Source: Thuidium tamariscinum (Eukaryota; Streptophyta; Bryopsida; Hypnales; Thuidiaceae). Taken from it: DNA of 64,000 nucleotides. Shown piece after piece: positions 21,945 to 36,300 of this stretch. Where the stretch lies: the NCBI GenBank assembly GCA_947034885.2, contig OX344749.2, positions 11,175,501 to 11,239,500 of the forward strand. The letters run 5' to 3'. The notes beneath the pieces were generated by a model, which saw only the letters and a list, made by a program, of their open reading frames with translations, made no database searches and was not told where the DNA came from. Position numbers and translations under genes: made by a program. Within the stretch, counting starts at the first letter, position 1. Each line of letters starts with the position of its first letter.

Positions 21945-23282
21945 ACAAGGTTTAGCTTATCCATTAGAAAAATGTAATCTTCAAAGAGAGCCTCATATGT
22001 CATTAAATTCCTTTGTGCTCCAATGTTCAAAACCTAGATGATGAAGACCACCCTACCACTACAAAAACAATGCCTTGCAATGTGGTCATTGTGGCTATAT
22101 GGGCAACTTCAAAGCACAAGAAATGAATTCATAGCCTTTGTAAATTCTTGTATTTCTTGTAATCTAATGAATAAAATAATATAATAGAAATATAAACTTG
22201 TTCATAACACAAACACAAATGAAAAAAAATAGATGGCCACAATGTGTGAACAAAGGCATCCCACCCCTTAAATTCACCATTGTTTAAATACCAAAACTAT
22301 AAGCAAAATTCATAAAGCTTAGTGAAACTCCTATCCCTTGATCTCTAGACTACTTTGACAGAAAGTCCTAAGGTTTTTTTCTTGTTTTTTGGACAAATGG
22401 TGATGTGGCCTTCCTTTCAAGAAGGTTTTAAGTTGATTGGCTCCTTAACTTAGGGGCTTTAGTTGAAGTAGAGGCCAAATTTAGAGGCCAAATTTTGAGT
22501 ATACAATTTTGAATTTGTAATTTTTGTATGCAATTTTGGCTTTGTATGATAAATAAAATGAGGTTTTAGAAGCATGTTGGCAACAATAAAGAGGACTATT
22601 ATTTCTATCTGGCATTTTTTTCACATTAACCCTCATTTTTTTCTATAGGCTTGAAGTTGCCCCTTTTTGTTTTGAGGAAATTGGGCATTTAAATGCCTAA
22701 AAAAAACCCCTTGGAAAGCCCTTACTTAAAAGAAAAGATCTACTAGGTTGTGACTCCAGATTCTTTGCAATCTTCTGAGAGTGCTCTAAGCATAGGTCCA
22801 TATAAACTTTTGGCTCAATGTTGTAGAGAATTTTGGGCTTAAAGATTGTTGCTCTCTGTTGGACAAATCAATTTGACAACTACTGGTCAGCTTTTTTCCT
22901 TACAAACTCAAGATTGCATTGCTGAATCGTGATGAAACTGTGAAGTGGTCCAACTATTGAGTGTACTTCAAACATGCAAGCAGGTTGATCATCAACTCAA
23001 AACCAAGTCGTCTTTTGATACTTTATATTACACGAGTAACATTCGACGTAAGCTGAGAAAATTTACATTGTGACCATCCGGCGGATCCACTTTGGTGCCC
23101 TATTGCACGGGATCCAAGACACTCTTATTTATCAACACCAATTAAAATCTCTACTGAAACAATCCAATGATCATCTATGCCGACAACAAGTTGTGTAGTA
23201 CGATCTCAGAACCTCTAGAAAGACTGAAGACCAAAAACATATAGATTGAAAATGTTACCTAGAAATCAATGCTAGTTGCCAT
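21945..23282. other. Spacer with a possible decayed gag zinc-knuckle remnant
   Basis: There is no intact gene. At 22081 a short plus-strand frame reads CGHCGYMGNFKAQE before a stop. It resembles a retroviral-type CCHC knuckle (CxxCGxxGHxxxxC) with His and the last Cys changed. This is weak evidence for an old retrotransposon fragment. The remainder up to the VPS13 stop holds nothing recognisable. Confidence 0.3.
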
Positions 23283-24355
23283 TTAAGGAGCAGGAGCAGC
23301 CAATTTCCTAGGCTTGGGCGTGTGCTCATCCCTCTCCTCTCGCAGTGCAATGAAGGTCTTGACCTCACTTGCCACTGGGTAGATGAAACATTGCCAGGGA
23401 GCTTCACTTGGGGCCTTCCAAATCGCGGTCTCCTCCAAGGCCGCGTCTTCCGTCAAATCACGCTCTACACACCAAACCACGTCCAGTGGCGGCTCTTGAT
23501 AGTCATCGCACACCACGCACCCGAGTGCCACATAACCTTCTGGCGCCTTGGGCATCCAAATGGAAATGGGACTGCCAGATCCATCTTTCCAGTTCCGCCA
23601 TACCTGTCCAAAGTATCCAGACTGCTTAGAAAAAGGGCTTTCGGTAAAGGTTTACTTAGACGTTCCCATAATATGTGGACATCAATCACGGAGACGTGTG
23701 CAATGGGGAGACTATCTTTCAATGGTCGGAAAAAGAAGTCAAAATTGTGGGGCAAAAGAAAAACTATGTCTTCATGAAAGATGAATTAAACCTCCCCTGT
23801 ACCCTCTCTAATTGTACTGGCCTAGGGAAACAAATACTCCCGTTCAAAACTTTACAATTGTACATTTCCAGCATATCCTGAGAATCTGTCAAGTTGTGTT
23901 CACACGTTATTGAACAACACCCAAATGTCGTGGGAGCAACTAGAGAGAGCTGAACGTAAAGATGTGAGAAGCCTCATGAACGTTTTTTCTAATTACAACG
24001 AAGGACATGACCAAGCTCTATCGAAGAGGAAATAGTTTGGTGAAAGTAGACGTTCATACCAGATCAAAACCCACAGGCTTCTCAAATCGACCCTCGTCGT
24101 ATCTGTAGGCAATGACCGTTTGACTGTCTGGATAGTCTCCAACGTATGCCACATCTCCAACAGATACGTACCTGCAAGATAGATAAAATTAAAACTAAGA
24201 GAAACACTGGAGCATCGCAAGGTTAAGTGTGAATACAAGTTGCTAGTATTCCTCTCACACGGACAATACCACATAATGCGGCCAAGTCAAAGAGACTCAC
24301 CCAGGTGGTGGATCAGGTCGCCAAAATGAAATACTATCAGCTTCTGTCGACCCCT
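23283..24355 (-). other. VPS13 last exons: C-terminal VPS62 module
   Basis: Three exons encode ADSISFWRPDPPP (about 24.30-24.35 kb), YVSVGDVAYVGDYPDSQTVI through KPVGFDL (24060-24171) and, in the last exon (23283-23603), WRNWKDGSGSPISIWMPKAP then EGYVALGCVVCDDYQEPP, ending KPRKLAAPAP and a stop. It repeats the PPPG-GD / EGY-GC pattern of the central modules, giving three in the gene. A C-terminal VPS62 module after the PH-like domain is, as I recall, also present in long plant VPS13 proteins. Confidence 0.88.
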
Positions 24356-27300
24356 GCAACACAAGGAATGTAATTTTCATGAGCTCAAGACATTTTCATG
24401 AACCTCAATAACTGCGGTTGATGAACTATTGCGAAAAACATACACAACAAAATCAACGTAGTCGATCCTCATCGAAGTACGATTTTGTAGTAAGTGACTC
24501 TACACTAAGGTATCGAATTCAGCTCATCCATAACTATTATTAAGAATGACGAGATGCTGACAATATGGGAAGTTGTTCTTACCGTGCAAGAACCGTTCGT
24601 ATTACTAGAACTCCAGATTGATGTGCCTAAAGAGGTTTCTACCCGAAAATCGTCATCCCCTCCACTTGTTGGAGCTCCCTGTTCTTCCCATCCTTGTCCT
24701 GAAGAACCTGAAGGATCAGCCTCCTCGGCAAGCAATCGGCTAGAATTGGTTTGGCTACTCCTGCCACCTTTTCCATTCTCACGTGCCGGTCTTGACTTGG
24801 AATTTCTTCCAAACCTCCGGGATTTCTGTAATTAATCACGTCATACATCCCTCTTTAGTATGTCGAACAGAGCTGGCGCCATTTTGACTACGATGAAGTT
24901 TTGCGCAGTTAGTTCTCTAATATAAAAAATTACATGCAATTGCTTCAGTCCCGGGATCAGCTCACTACCTTGACCTTCGATGGATCTTCGGGAGTTGGAC
25001 AAACTGCCCGCCAGTGCTGGTGAATGGCTTGGTAAATTTCAGTGACTTGAGGGGTCTCAGAACCATTTGAAGGGTTGCACGGTATGACTTTAGTAAAATC
25101 CTTTGTGGAATTTTTGATGTGAAGAAGGACCTGCTCGTTAGCCTCCACGGCCAGCAAGTTGTTCCATTGAATTTCCCACTGAGTTGTGCATGGGTCTGAA
25201 AGCTCCTTTTTCTTGTCTCGTGTATGTGACGACGGGCTCTGTCAGAAATGATGTAAAACCACGTCTCAGATTCCACAATCCAGAGACCAATCGCGTTCAT
25301 TGCAAACAAGGATCGGTTGCTAAGTAGTCGAAAAACTCATCCGATAGTAGAACTTCATCAAACTATGAGCAACATATTTAACAAAGAAAACAAGCCCAAA
25401 TTCCAGGGCACGGAAAATGTGTTATCTTCATACATTGCTCATTGACAACTACACAAAATAGAGCTTTTCACGTAAGATGAAACCCTCGATGAAAAGGACA
25501 TTCGTGAAGGACATAGTCGCTAACCTGTAGCATCAAAACGCGTCGGTTGGTTATCATGAGAATACAGTTATTAGGGAGATAAAAATGATGTTGGTACAAG
25601 TCTGAGAAGGCAAAAGCTCCTGCAGTTTTAAGAACATCCTTGTTCCCAATTGTTCCGCCACTTTGAGCTAGCTGTAAAATGGACTGCAATCACCAAAAAA
25701 CACAGAATTTAGTCCTCTGCTGGAGCAGGTCAAAATGCACTCTTCAGCAACATAGAAAACCTGCTCTTACGCGGAGTTCAATAGATATCACGCCAGTGAA
25801 AAATCTCAGAGAGAAACTTCCTTTATCAATATTTAGCAGGACATACCTCTTTTCTAGAAAATTTGCACTCATTCAAACTTGTAACACAAATCACCAGTCA
25901 CTGTTTGTACACAGTGCACGCCTACGGAAAAATGGCTAAACTGCAATAGTAACTATACCTGGCCTCGGGCAGCATGAACATCATAAGCAGTGAGAATGCC
26001 GTCTCCCTTGATAGCGCGAGGAAGGCGATATCGTTCACATTTCGGGTCGTGATCAAAAGCTTCGAAGCAGTTTGAACAGCTTGTGCCTATGCCACTAACA
26101 CTCAAAGCCATAAAGTCCAGACACCCACTTAGAGGCTCCACAACCACCCCAACCAAGGCCTTGACCACTCCCTGCATACATCCCGCAGCTCCCCTACCTT
26201 GAGCACCATCGATGGGTTTTGTCACGATTCCTTTGACTCCATAACCCACACCTCGGGCGAACGACGTTGTTCCTTGGACCACGCCATTTCCCACGCCTGT
26301 TACTTTTCTCGCGGTCTCCTGCAACCATCAGAAAGATACATATATTCCTCAGGAGCCGCCAAACACGAGAATTGAGCAGAAAATTAACTACTCAAACGAC
26401 GGTAATAAAGTTCTGAAGCCTCATGTAAGTTGAGAATTCTATCTGAAACATAGGACTGAAGTGCCCAATGAAAAGATGACATGAATCAACAGCCTGACCT
26501 GATTAGTCCTGACACGCACGAAATCATCATCTCTTGATAAGCTTGCGGCTCCTCGACTCATAGTCCCAAGTGTCGAACTCGTCATTCCAATGACGTTCAC
26601 ACCTGTCAGGAGCTGAAGAGGTTGGTGAATAAGATCCCGTTTCACTCGGTTCAATATCTGAGCTTGTACTTGACTGTTTCGCATCCGCCGATTTTCCCGA
26701 AATACAGGGCGCAAGTTGATCTGACATCAAAACATGAGTGAACTCGATTAGCTCTATCAAAGAGAAATAAAGATAATACGATGGTGACTTGCGCAGTAGA
26801 ATGATGGGTGTGCAAGAGTAGACTGATATAATATACAATACTAACCCCTCTACATTGGAAATAAAAATATAAAACCAACTGAAGCTGATGCGGATCACCA
26901 ATTATGACCTCCCACCCATGCATATCGAATGCCACAGTGCTGTCAGTCAATTACATTTTGCTAAGTGCTTCAGCTGATCAGTCTGCACCTATGATATTGT
27001 AATTGCCAAAAGTGGATTTAAGCGGACCCAATTCATACAGAATCAAACACTATCAATACTTACTACAGATCATCGTGATGAAAATACTAACCGGCATTTT
27101 AGAAATGTTTCCTAGCGTGGTAACTGCAGGACCCCAGATGCCAAGTTTTCCCTCTGGTCGTTGATCTGGACTTGTTTCCAATGAGACCTTCAACCGCACT
27201 TCAGACAGGTTCAACGTCCTGAAAATAACCACAATTTACTGAATCTGATTTTGAAAATATCCTGAAACCAACCACATTGAATTCTAGCTAGAATATTTGT

Positions 27301-30300
27301 TCAAATACGTTCATGAAGTACTTCTGAAACCGACCACATTGGAATCCAATTGGAATATTTGTTCAAATTCGATTATAAAATACTTCTGAAACCAATCGCA
27401 ATCTTTAGGGGCACATTACAAGTTACTACGACGTGAAACAAGAGTGATCATAAGCAATTCTACATGTTTCAAATCCAAAAAAGGCATACAGAGTAATAGT
27501 GCTTCTCAATTCTTTATGTATTGCAACACATAAAAAACTGTTGCCAAACACTTTTTTATTTTTTGGGTGTGATGCTTTTCATAAGATTTAGAAATCAAAT
27601 CCGTTCTGATAGAAATTCAGAGCAAGAAAAAAGATAGGGGAAATGTAAACATACTCTATGCGAATCTCTGGGTCCACTTGGACAACTGCTGGAGAATCCG
27701 ATGCGAGACGATCAAGATGTAGCTGGTTATACATCTCCAAAAATGCCCATATTAACGCTTCGTGTGCATTGATACGCCATGCGCTTCTAGTTAACTGCAA
27801 TCATTCAATTGGTTTGCTTCAATACCGCAGTTTTTGTCATGTGCAGAAGCATCATGAAACTCTTATGAACATGATAGTATATAAAATAAAATCCAAATGA
27901 CATGAAGTGTCTACTTGCTAATGCCCGGACTTTCGTTCCTGAGAGACCTTAGCATATCAGTATCAACATTAAAATCAACTGTGGGTGTCATAAGATCAGC
28001 AGGGTCATGGCAACTGACAGTCAGAACAGCGCACCTGCAAACCAAGGTATGGATAAACTTTAACGGCTTCATCAGTCTCAGCCTTCATGGATGCAATGGC
28101 CTTGATAACAAAGCCCTCATGTTCATGATCAGGGGCTAGTAGTACGGGCATGGGTGTATGAGGAAGTTGATTGTCTATTTGCATATATCTCATCGTGGCT
28201 TTGAACCTGTACCACCTTGCAAAATTAATGAAGGGAAGACAAAAACAAAGTAGAGAGAGTGCCAAGCTAGAAAACACGACAGTAGTCTTAAAGGAAAGGT
28301 GTTATAGGTCTTGCACTTACCTACTAACATCCTCGCCTAATCCAGTTGCATAGGCAAGGTTCACGTCTTCAATAACAAGGAAAACTAATTCCCGTGGCTG
28401 ATGGTCAACAATTGATAGACCAAGTTTGCTAATACCCACAGTGATCTGCGTTTGAGATGGAGCTTCCGGGCGCCTCTCTTGGTTATCTTGCAAGGGTTGA
28501 GAGGCACCTTGACTTGGAACCGTTTGTTCGATTTCGTCACTTTCAACACCTTCATTATTTTGAATCTCAACTTCTGGATCAAAGAATCTCACTACCTTGG
28601 CCCCTGGAGCATCCAACACCTGAAAATACAACAGTGCTTCGCATGAATTTCATTCACGACAAATTCAGAACAAATAACAGAAACATTGCAATAAAACCAG
28701 AACGATCTGCATCACAAGTTCGAGCCAAAGCAGTTTCATAAGCAAATACAGTAACAGTTCTCCACGGTAATCACTTCTGCTATCTTCTAAATAGATGAGA
28801 AGAAAATTTAGATTGACATACCCGAACGCAAAAATTCGAAGAATCAGACTTGCCACCAGAAATTATAGGGTGATCACCCATTTTGTCAAGATCTATCTTA
28901 GCACTTTGTGCGGTATCCCCTCCGTCTTGGATGACCTCCAAAAGCTTTTCACCCAGAAGATTCTCCCAAGCAAAGGTGGCAGACGAATGTGGTCTTACAA
29001 TCCTCCATGAATTTTCATCTAGACCGGCCTGACGATATTTAATTTTAATTCTACCCGTCCTATTTTCAACCCTGGAAGACGAACACCACCGATCAATACG
29101 AGTCTCGGGTGAAGTGTATATATCAAGAGATCGTACTGGAAAATGTATCTCGTAGAGAGTTAAGTAGAAACTACCTTGTACAGAACTCTCATTTAGTGCG
29201 GTCAATAGTACAATGCAATGCTAGTTTGCATACACCCGTCATGCGAAAGCACCTTAAATGATCGAGAAAAGTGTTCACATCAGATCTGAACAAAAACGTG
29301 CATGGTTTCGGAAGCACAATCCCAACATACCTGTAAGGGCCTCGACATGAACCCAACTGAAAGATGGCAACAAACCGAGATCCATCGTCACCCCCACGGA
29401 CATCCAGCCGAACTGACTGCCTTCGTCCATCAGTGTGGCGCACAGTAATGTTCACAAGCTCTTCCTTATCCATAGGAAACGGGAACGACCATTCTGAACC
29501 TTCCAATCGAATCTGAAAGAGAAATGTATCACAAGCGTGTTTCTGTGAGATCAATATCGAACGATAAAAGTCCATATCGAACATTGAACACTTTGAACTC
29601 CACTTCCAGCATAATGTTAATCAGATTATGATGCACATACAGCATCAGTACTCAGTTTATATTTCATAATTCATCGCAGAGAGTATGTCTGTCATTCACC
29701 TGCAAATGAAGGGGTTCCTGGACCGCTGGAAAGGCAAATGTGGTCCGCCAATCCCAAGGATTCAAAGTCTTCAATTGATCCCCGCCCGCCTGCCTCAACT
29801 CAAGAGGTAGTCCAAGTCGATTTGTGAACAATGTGTATGGACGTAAACGGACCACCTGATCCACATCCCACAGGTCAGAATAGTTCTTTGCAATAAAAGA
29901 AATTCAATAATCTTTGTCAGTTACACAAATGATGCAGCTGGATCCCATTGTTTGATCCTTAAAGCCAGATGGTAGTACCTGTGTTTGCGCAAATCCATCT
30001 GGGTGTGATGCTGTTGTAACGAGGAATCTGAAGTGCGAATCATTATTATCAACGACTCGAAGATCTACATTTCCATCCTGCACATAATGAAATCACCAAA
30101 TACATTAAGTTTAGCCCTGTAAAGTGGTTAAAAAACATAAACATGAATTTCCAAAGCTTGCTTTAATTCGTGATCTAATTGAAATCCTCTGCTATCCTTT
30201 CAGTGTTTCTGATCATGCGGTTTGAACTGCCATCTGGAATCGGGATGCGGCTGGCAGCTTGTCATTCTAGTTGTCACACATCACATTCTCTAATTTCAAC

Positions 30301-33300
30301 TAAAGCTTTCCAATATCTCTTCAGACAAGGTAGAAAATAAGTACTTACAGGATCCTCTAGAGGGCCCAAGGGTGCGACAGGGCCAAACTGAGTGCTTTCA
30401 GACCCTGACATAGCCACCGCTAGTCCCATAGTCTTGCTGTCGAAATTCGAAATCATGGTTGGAAACTGCTGAAAATCTTCTTCATCAATCTCCTCCATGG
30501 GCTTTTTGCTAAACCAGCTTCTGTCGCTCTTGGACTTCTTCCGCCCCTGATTCTCAACCCCAATCAACTTGTATTTCAAAGAAGGGCAACCGGCACTATC
30601 CAACCAGCACGGAACGTAAAACTGAATAACTCGGGCTGATAGGTCATTGCTCCCATTATCGTATTGCATGTGAATGGCTAAATCCCTGCAGCATTCAAAG
30701 CCCGACTTCAGATTATTATCTCAATGGCGCCAATTCATTTTCAGTGACAATGCAGTATAATGTTGATTTTTGTCAGCACCTCCGCATGCGACTCATTTCA
30801 ATACAAGGATGCCCTCAAATCGATCATGACAGCGGTTGTTTTCCCACAATGTTCAAATAATTACTGGAAATTCTATTAAATTTTTTCCTTTGACAAAGAA
30901 CTTCATTCACGCTCAAACTCAGACGGGACTAAAATCAAGCACATGTACGGACATGTGAAAGGTTTTCCTTCCAAATTACCGCGAGCACGGTAACATTGGA
31001 ACAAACTAAATCTAAGAGAAAGTTCTCTACGAATGTAGACCTGGAACTATATAAATAGACAACTTATACTTGGAAGACACTGTGCTTCAAATTGAATGAG
31101 GTTTTGCTATCAAGCACACACAAACAGCATTGAAAGAAAATATGGCACCCTTGCAGAGGAGAACATATTCTCGAAATGACAACCAAAGACCGACGAAACG
31201 CTGAGGTGAGCGAGACCGATCAATTTACCTCACTCCATTCGTGACCACCACTACCTTCGCGGGGTCTTTTCCCGACTGCGAGATCAGGACGTCCTCCTGC
31301 ATAGTACAAGCATCAGACACATAATTTTAGTGAAACACGTACGTGAAGAGCACCATAATCAAGAAAGTCATATTTAATCTCCAAGATTCCAAGATACTAT
31401 ATAACGGATTTCTGAAAAACATACGAACGAAAACGCAGGTTTGATAGTAGAGTTCCTACCCCCTGAGCTTGCCAGCCACCCTCTGGAATCCAGTTCAGGT
31501 AAAGAGGATTGCGCAAGTCAGCAAGGAAAACGGCCTTTGATTTCCCAGGCTCGACTAACCCACTTTGGAGCTCCACAAGACCCTTCCCATTGGCCTTTTC
31601 AGAGACAGTATATTTACATGGTACAGGTAAAAAATTCACGAGGTCGAGTGGTGCAGAGATAGTCAAGCACCAATCCTCAATGGAATCCAGTTGACTACTC
31701 TTGCCAACCTCAGTTGCCTTGATTTGGAGACAAAGCCAGACATCTTTCTCATTGCTGCTGCTTGCCAAGACAGGGCAATTTAAAAGGTCTCCAGTGTTTT
31801 GAAGTCCACGGATACGAAGCTCTTTTGAAGGTTTCCCTCTAGATGACACAGCTGAGCTCCAGCTATGCGCCACGCCTGAGTTCACTGATCCGGTACGAGG
31901 CTTCACCTACAGAATTGACGCCAAAAGTGAATGTTAGATTTGGCGAACATTCCAATCCATGAATAATCTATACGAGAGATTAGAATTTCAGAACAGCTAA
32001 ACTAAAACTATGAGATTTGTTTGCCAGATAATCCCACCATTTTCAAGCCTTTATTTAAGCAAAAGCAAACACAGTACCAGTACCAGTTGGATACAAGTAA
32101 ACTTTCAGAAAACATGTAGTCACTAATCCAGAAGCAGTTTCATGATGAGCTAATAGTTTTTGTGCCCGTCTAAGAAATCAGTACCTGAACAACGTAATCC
32201 AGTCCCCCTGCCCGTAGACTGGCAATTGGGCAGACAACAGGAGAATGAGGCTCCAAAGTTCCAAGCGAGATCACCAAATTCCTCGAAGTGTCCTTGCGTA
32301 GCCTCGAGCGAATCCACCGACGACGTCGTACGATCAGGGAGCTTTTTTCATCACTACTACTAGGAGGCCAGTCCTTCAGCGTGTGAAAGTCATTCGCATA
32401 AGCCCATCCATCGCGATCGACTACTCCGGTTCTGTCAAGTCGCCAGTCGGTCACCCAAACCCAACCCTCAGGGAGTGGAAATTTAGGGAACTCCTGCACA
32501 TTGCAGATAGAGCGATTACGGATACATTAGTGTTTACAATGGTCATGCAAGAATAAATAATAATTTAAAATATGAAGGCGACAACTAAACTAGATTATGT
32601 AAAATGTATAAATCAAGGCAATAGAGCATCTCCCTACAACATAGAGTTCAAGAAACCTTCAGTAGACAACCATGCTTGAGGTGCATTCTATAATGGCTGT
32701 GTAGATATTACTACTACGGAAGAAGTAAACTATGTGAAGCATATGTAGATTTGAAAAATATGGTGATTGATTAGAATGATAAAGGTAGGTACCTTCGAGG
32801 GCCCAGACAGGTCTCGTGAGCACCAATGACCTGGATCATTCGGCAACGTCGGATGACCCCATCCTTTCCCGGATTGACTTCTTTCGTTCTCAAATATTTC
32901 TTCCTCCACGGAATTCTCCTGATTGTTATCGACATCCTCTGTGTTTTCCTCGGTTTCTTGACCCACAAGGAAATCTGGACACAGGCGAGCTTCCAGATGA
33001 TACTCCGTCTCGTTCACAAGCGTCACCAGAGTACGAACGAAAAGATGTTTCACTCCGTCATTAACAAACATTTCACTAGCTAAACTATCCCTTCCTAAGT
33101 GCCAGGGTGCTGGACCAAGTCCATAATTTAACCTCACTGGAGACCATGGCCCCATTTTCGACCCGGATACTTCAATTGTGCCCAAGTTCTGAGAGCCAAC
33201 ATCTTTTCGAGATTCTGGATCCTCAGAATCTTCATCATCGGTGTCTTCTCCATACACGGTGAAAAAATGTGCCGCTAGCATCACGTGACCAGTTTCACCA

Positions 33301-36300
33301 GCTTCACTATGCAGATCACCATCGTTCTGCAAGTTGCAATATCCGATAAGAACATAGAGGATTTTGAACAGGAATCATCCATACAGTAAGATATTTCACC
33401 AAAGGTTTCAATCATCACAATAAGTAATAGTGATCCATGTCACTGAAACTCTAAATTTAATTTAGGATTCAACCGTCCAAATACAGTAGACTTAGCCAAC
33501 CCAGGCTTCAAAAACTTGGAAATTACCTCTTCTTTAACTTCTTTAGGTGGATAGAGAGTTAGAGGTCTTAGTTCAAGAGAAGAAGAACCAGCAAGGTCAC
33601 TTTCGTCCTTTCTCGATCTATTCCTCCCTTTATCAGTGAGCTCAAATGTGCAATATCCCACAATTGACCCTGCCAGAAACCAAAAACGGCACGAAACCAG
33701 CGTCAGGTGGAAAGACAGCAAAACTTTGAGGGGCGTTCGTGTTCCTCAAATCCGAAATCTTGCCTAGACTCGATATTAATAATAATGCTTTAGCCATTAA
33801 ATATCAGTAATCATGAGTAGACAAGAAATAAACTTACCTATAGAGAGGTCATTCACAACAATCTCGATTCGATTTACTTCCTGCAGGACGAGTACATTCA
33901 GCATTAAATACACAGAAGCATATGTTTATAATCCATAAATGTATCCGTCTCTGGCCTAAGGAGAGGAAATGCGAGACATAAGCAAAAAAAGGAAGATGCA
34001 CATCGCGCGGAAAACATCAAATTGTCAAAGAATCAACAAAATTGGCTCGAAAAGAGGACGCGTAGCAGACGTACCCCAGATTTGACTTCAAATACAAAAA
34101 CTTCATCCCAGAAGACTCGCACTTGGCGTTCAATATCTTTTATGGGATTCACACAGCGAGTTCGAGCACTCTGGAATTGTAGTTGCTTGCTATCAGTGGC
34201 TGCATGTACAGGCACAATTCGGATTGCTGCCATGTACTCCCTTCCTCCAATACCTTGGACCTGTGATAACTGTAACCAATACGAGTTTTTGAAAACACTG
34301 AAGGATGATAATGCAATCAACAAAGCGTAGCTAAATTCAATCCTACAGCCGCTAGTACACTCAGAGTGCCATTTATACAATTTCCGACGGGCTGTGATTG
34401 TTTGATGGGGTCTAGTAGGACACCGAGGCGATTAAGTATACCACTGATGAACATTATATCTAACACATCGCCAAGTCAACATTGAGTTCGAAACTTTACC
34501 TCAGCATCACCAATTCTAATGGCCACAAATTTCCCAGAGCGTCCCTGCGCCATCTCGTTGTGAGTTGAATCTTGAATGCAGCGATTGACTGGCAACTTAA
34601 TCGTCGCCGTTTTGTTTGATGGTAACGCTGACACTTGATGTTTGCCACTTCCCGCAGCAGTTCTCACCCAGAGATGTTCTCCTACCTCGTTGTGGACCAA
34701 TATTAAGGAATTCTTATTGCCCTTCCCGTCCATGGACTTATCAGTACCGAGTCTAGAAAGTCTTCGACTAAGATCCAGTGCACTTCCACTTTTATCCTGG
34801 AAAATTCAGAAAAGTGTTAACATGAGGAACGGACAAAATTACAAGCGTAATCACCGCAGAAAATTTTCGGTCTTCCCCACATTGTGTTAGGTGGATTAGA
34901 ACCAGAAAAAGTATTTTGAAAATCGAAGTCAAATGAAATATTTTAATTAACGCACCAACTTAGGGTCGGTGACCAGAACGCACAAGACAACAAATCATGG
35001 CAGAAGTTGCTTCACATGAAAGTTACCTGCAATTCCCGTTTCTTATCGCTAGCTTCAAGTTTGCTCAGATTCATCCAATTAGAGTAGGCTTCCAAAAACA
35101 TGTTTGCGTTGGCGACAGAAACGTTGACATTGAAGTCACTCTGCGTGTTGATTTGAACTCTTGAGACAGTAGGTCGAACTTTGTCTTGTGGATCACTTTC
35201 GTACTCGAATCTGAGTCATCCATCAGAAGAATTCACTTAAACTTGACGGTTATATTTCCATATCGCAAAAATCTGGCTTCAAGAACTTACAATAAGTTTG
35301 TTACGTCCCCACGACTTCCAAATATCATTTGACAAAATGGTGTTGAAACGTCTAAGATTCCGATTGCAAAGATAGCGACAGCTGACACGACAATCGACTA
35401 AGAAGCAAGTCAGCACAAAAATACAGGTACACACCTGACAAATGCATCACATGGTTCGATAAGAGGTTCCCATGCGTCAAACTTGCTGTTGAATGTTGTG
35501 GCTGTCAAGGAGAAATTAACATTTGTGCTAAAGGCCTCCATGCGACCGTGCAAACTTGCTTGTATACCGGTAATTGAAAAATCCAGAAGCGGTGTCATCT
35601 GAATCCAACAACCAACGAGTCGGACATTTTTAATTGATAGGAACTCATGAGATAACATGATGGCCAGATCAGATTATTCACAACCTGTTATAATAGTTTC
35701 AAATATTTTTTGTAGAAGGATACGGGGCATGTGAAACTGCAACATATACAAGTAACAATACCAAAACTACAATATTAACACAAGAAACCAATAAATACCA
35801 AATTGATAAAAGTCTATCTTAGCTAAGATCTAAGTAGATAGTCACAAAGGAATGACAGAGCTTACGAAGCCGCCAAAATCATCATAGATTGTCGCAGAGG
35901 CACCCTTGACTTCTATAGCCACAGTCACATTGTCTGGCTGTGATTGCCTTCTCAAATCCGCCAAGCCCAGAGCACTTTGAGGTGAGGGACTTTCGTAGCT
36001 TCCAGGTTTCACAAAGAAGGAATTTGCCTGCAGCAAAACCCGACATTGCGAATATCTGATGAGAACAGATAATACGATCCAAAACTAAAATCGTACAGGG
36101 CCAACGTATCTGAAGAACGGCTAATTGCCTGCACCTCACAGTACAGAAAGCGGATAAAGAATCAAAATAAACACGTGAAGAGAGAAGTTGAGTGACACGA
36201 ACTGCCCGAACTGTTATAGAAGATTTTAAATTCTTAATAAATCACCTCATTTTCTACGGGCCAAATGCTTAGTTGCTGCTGTCCCGGTTTCAGAGACCTG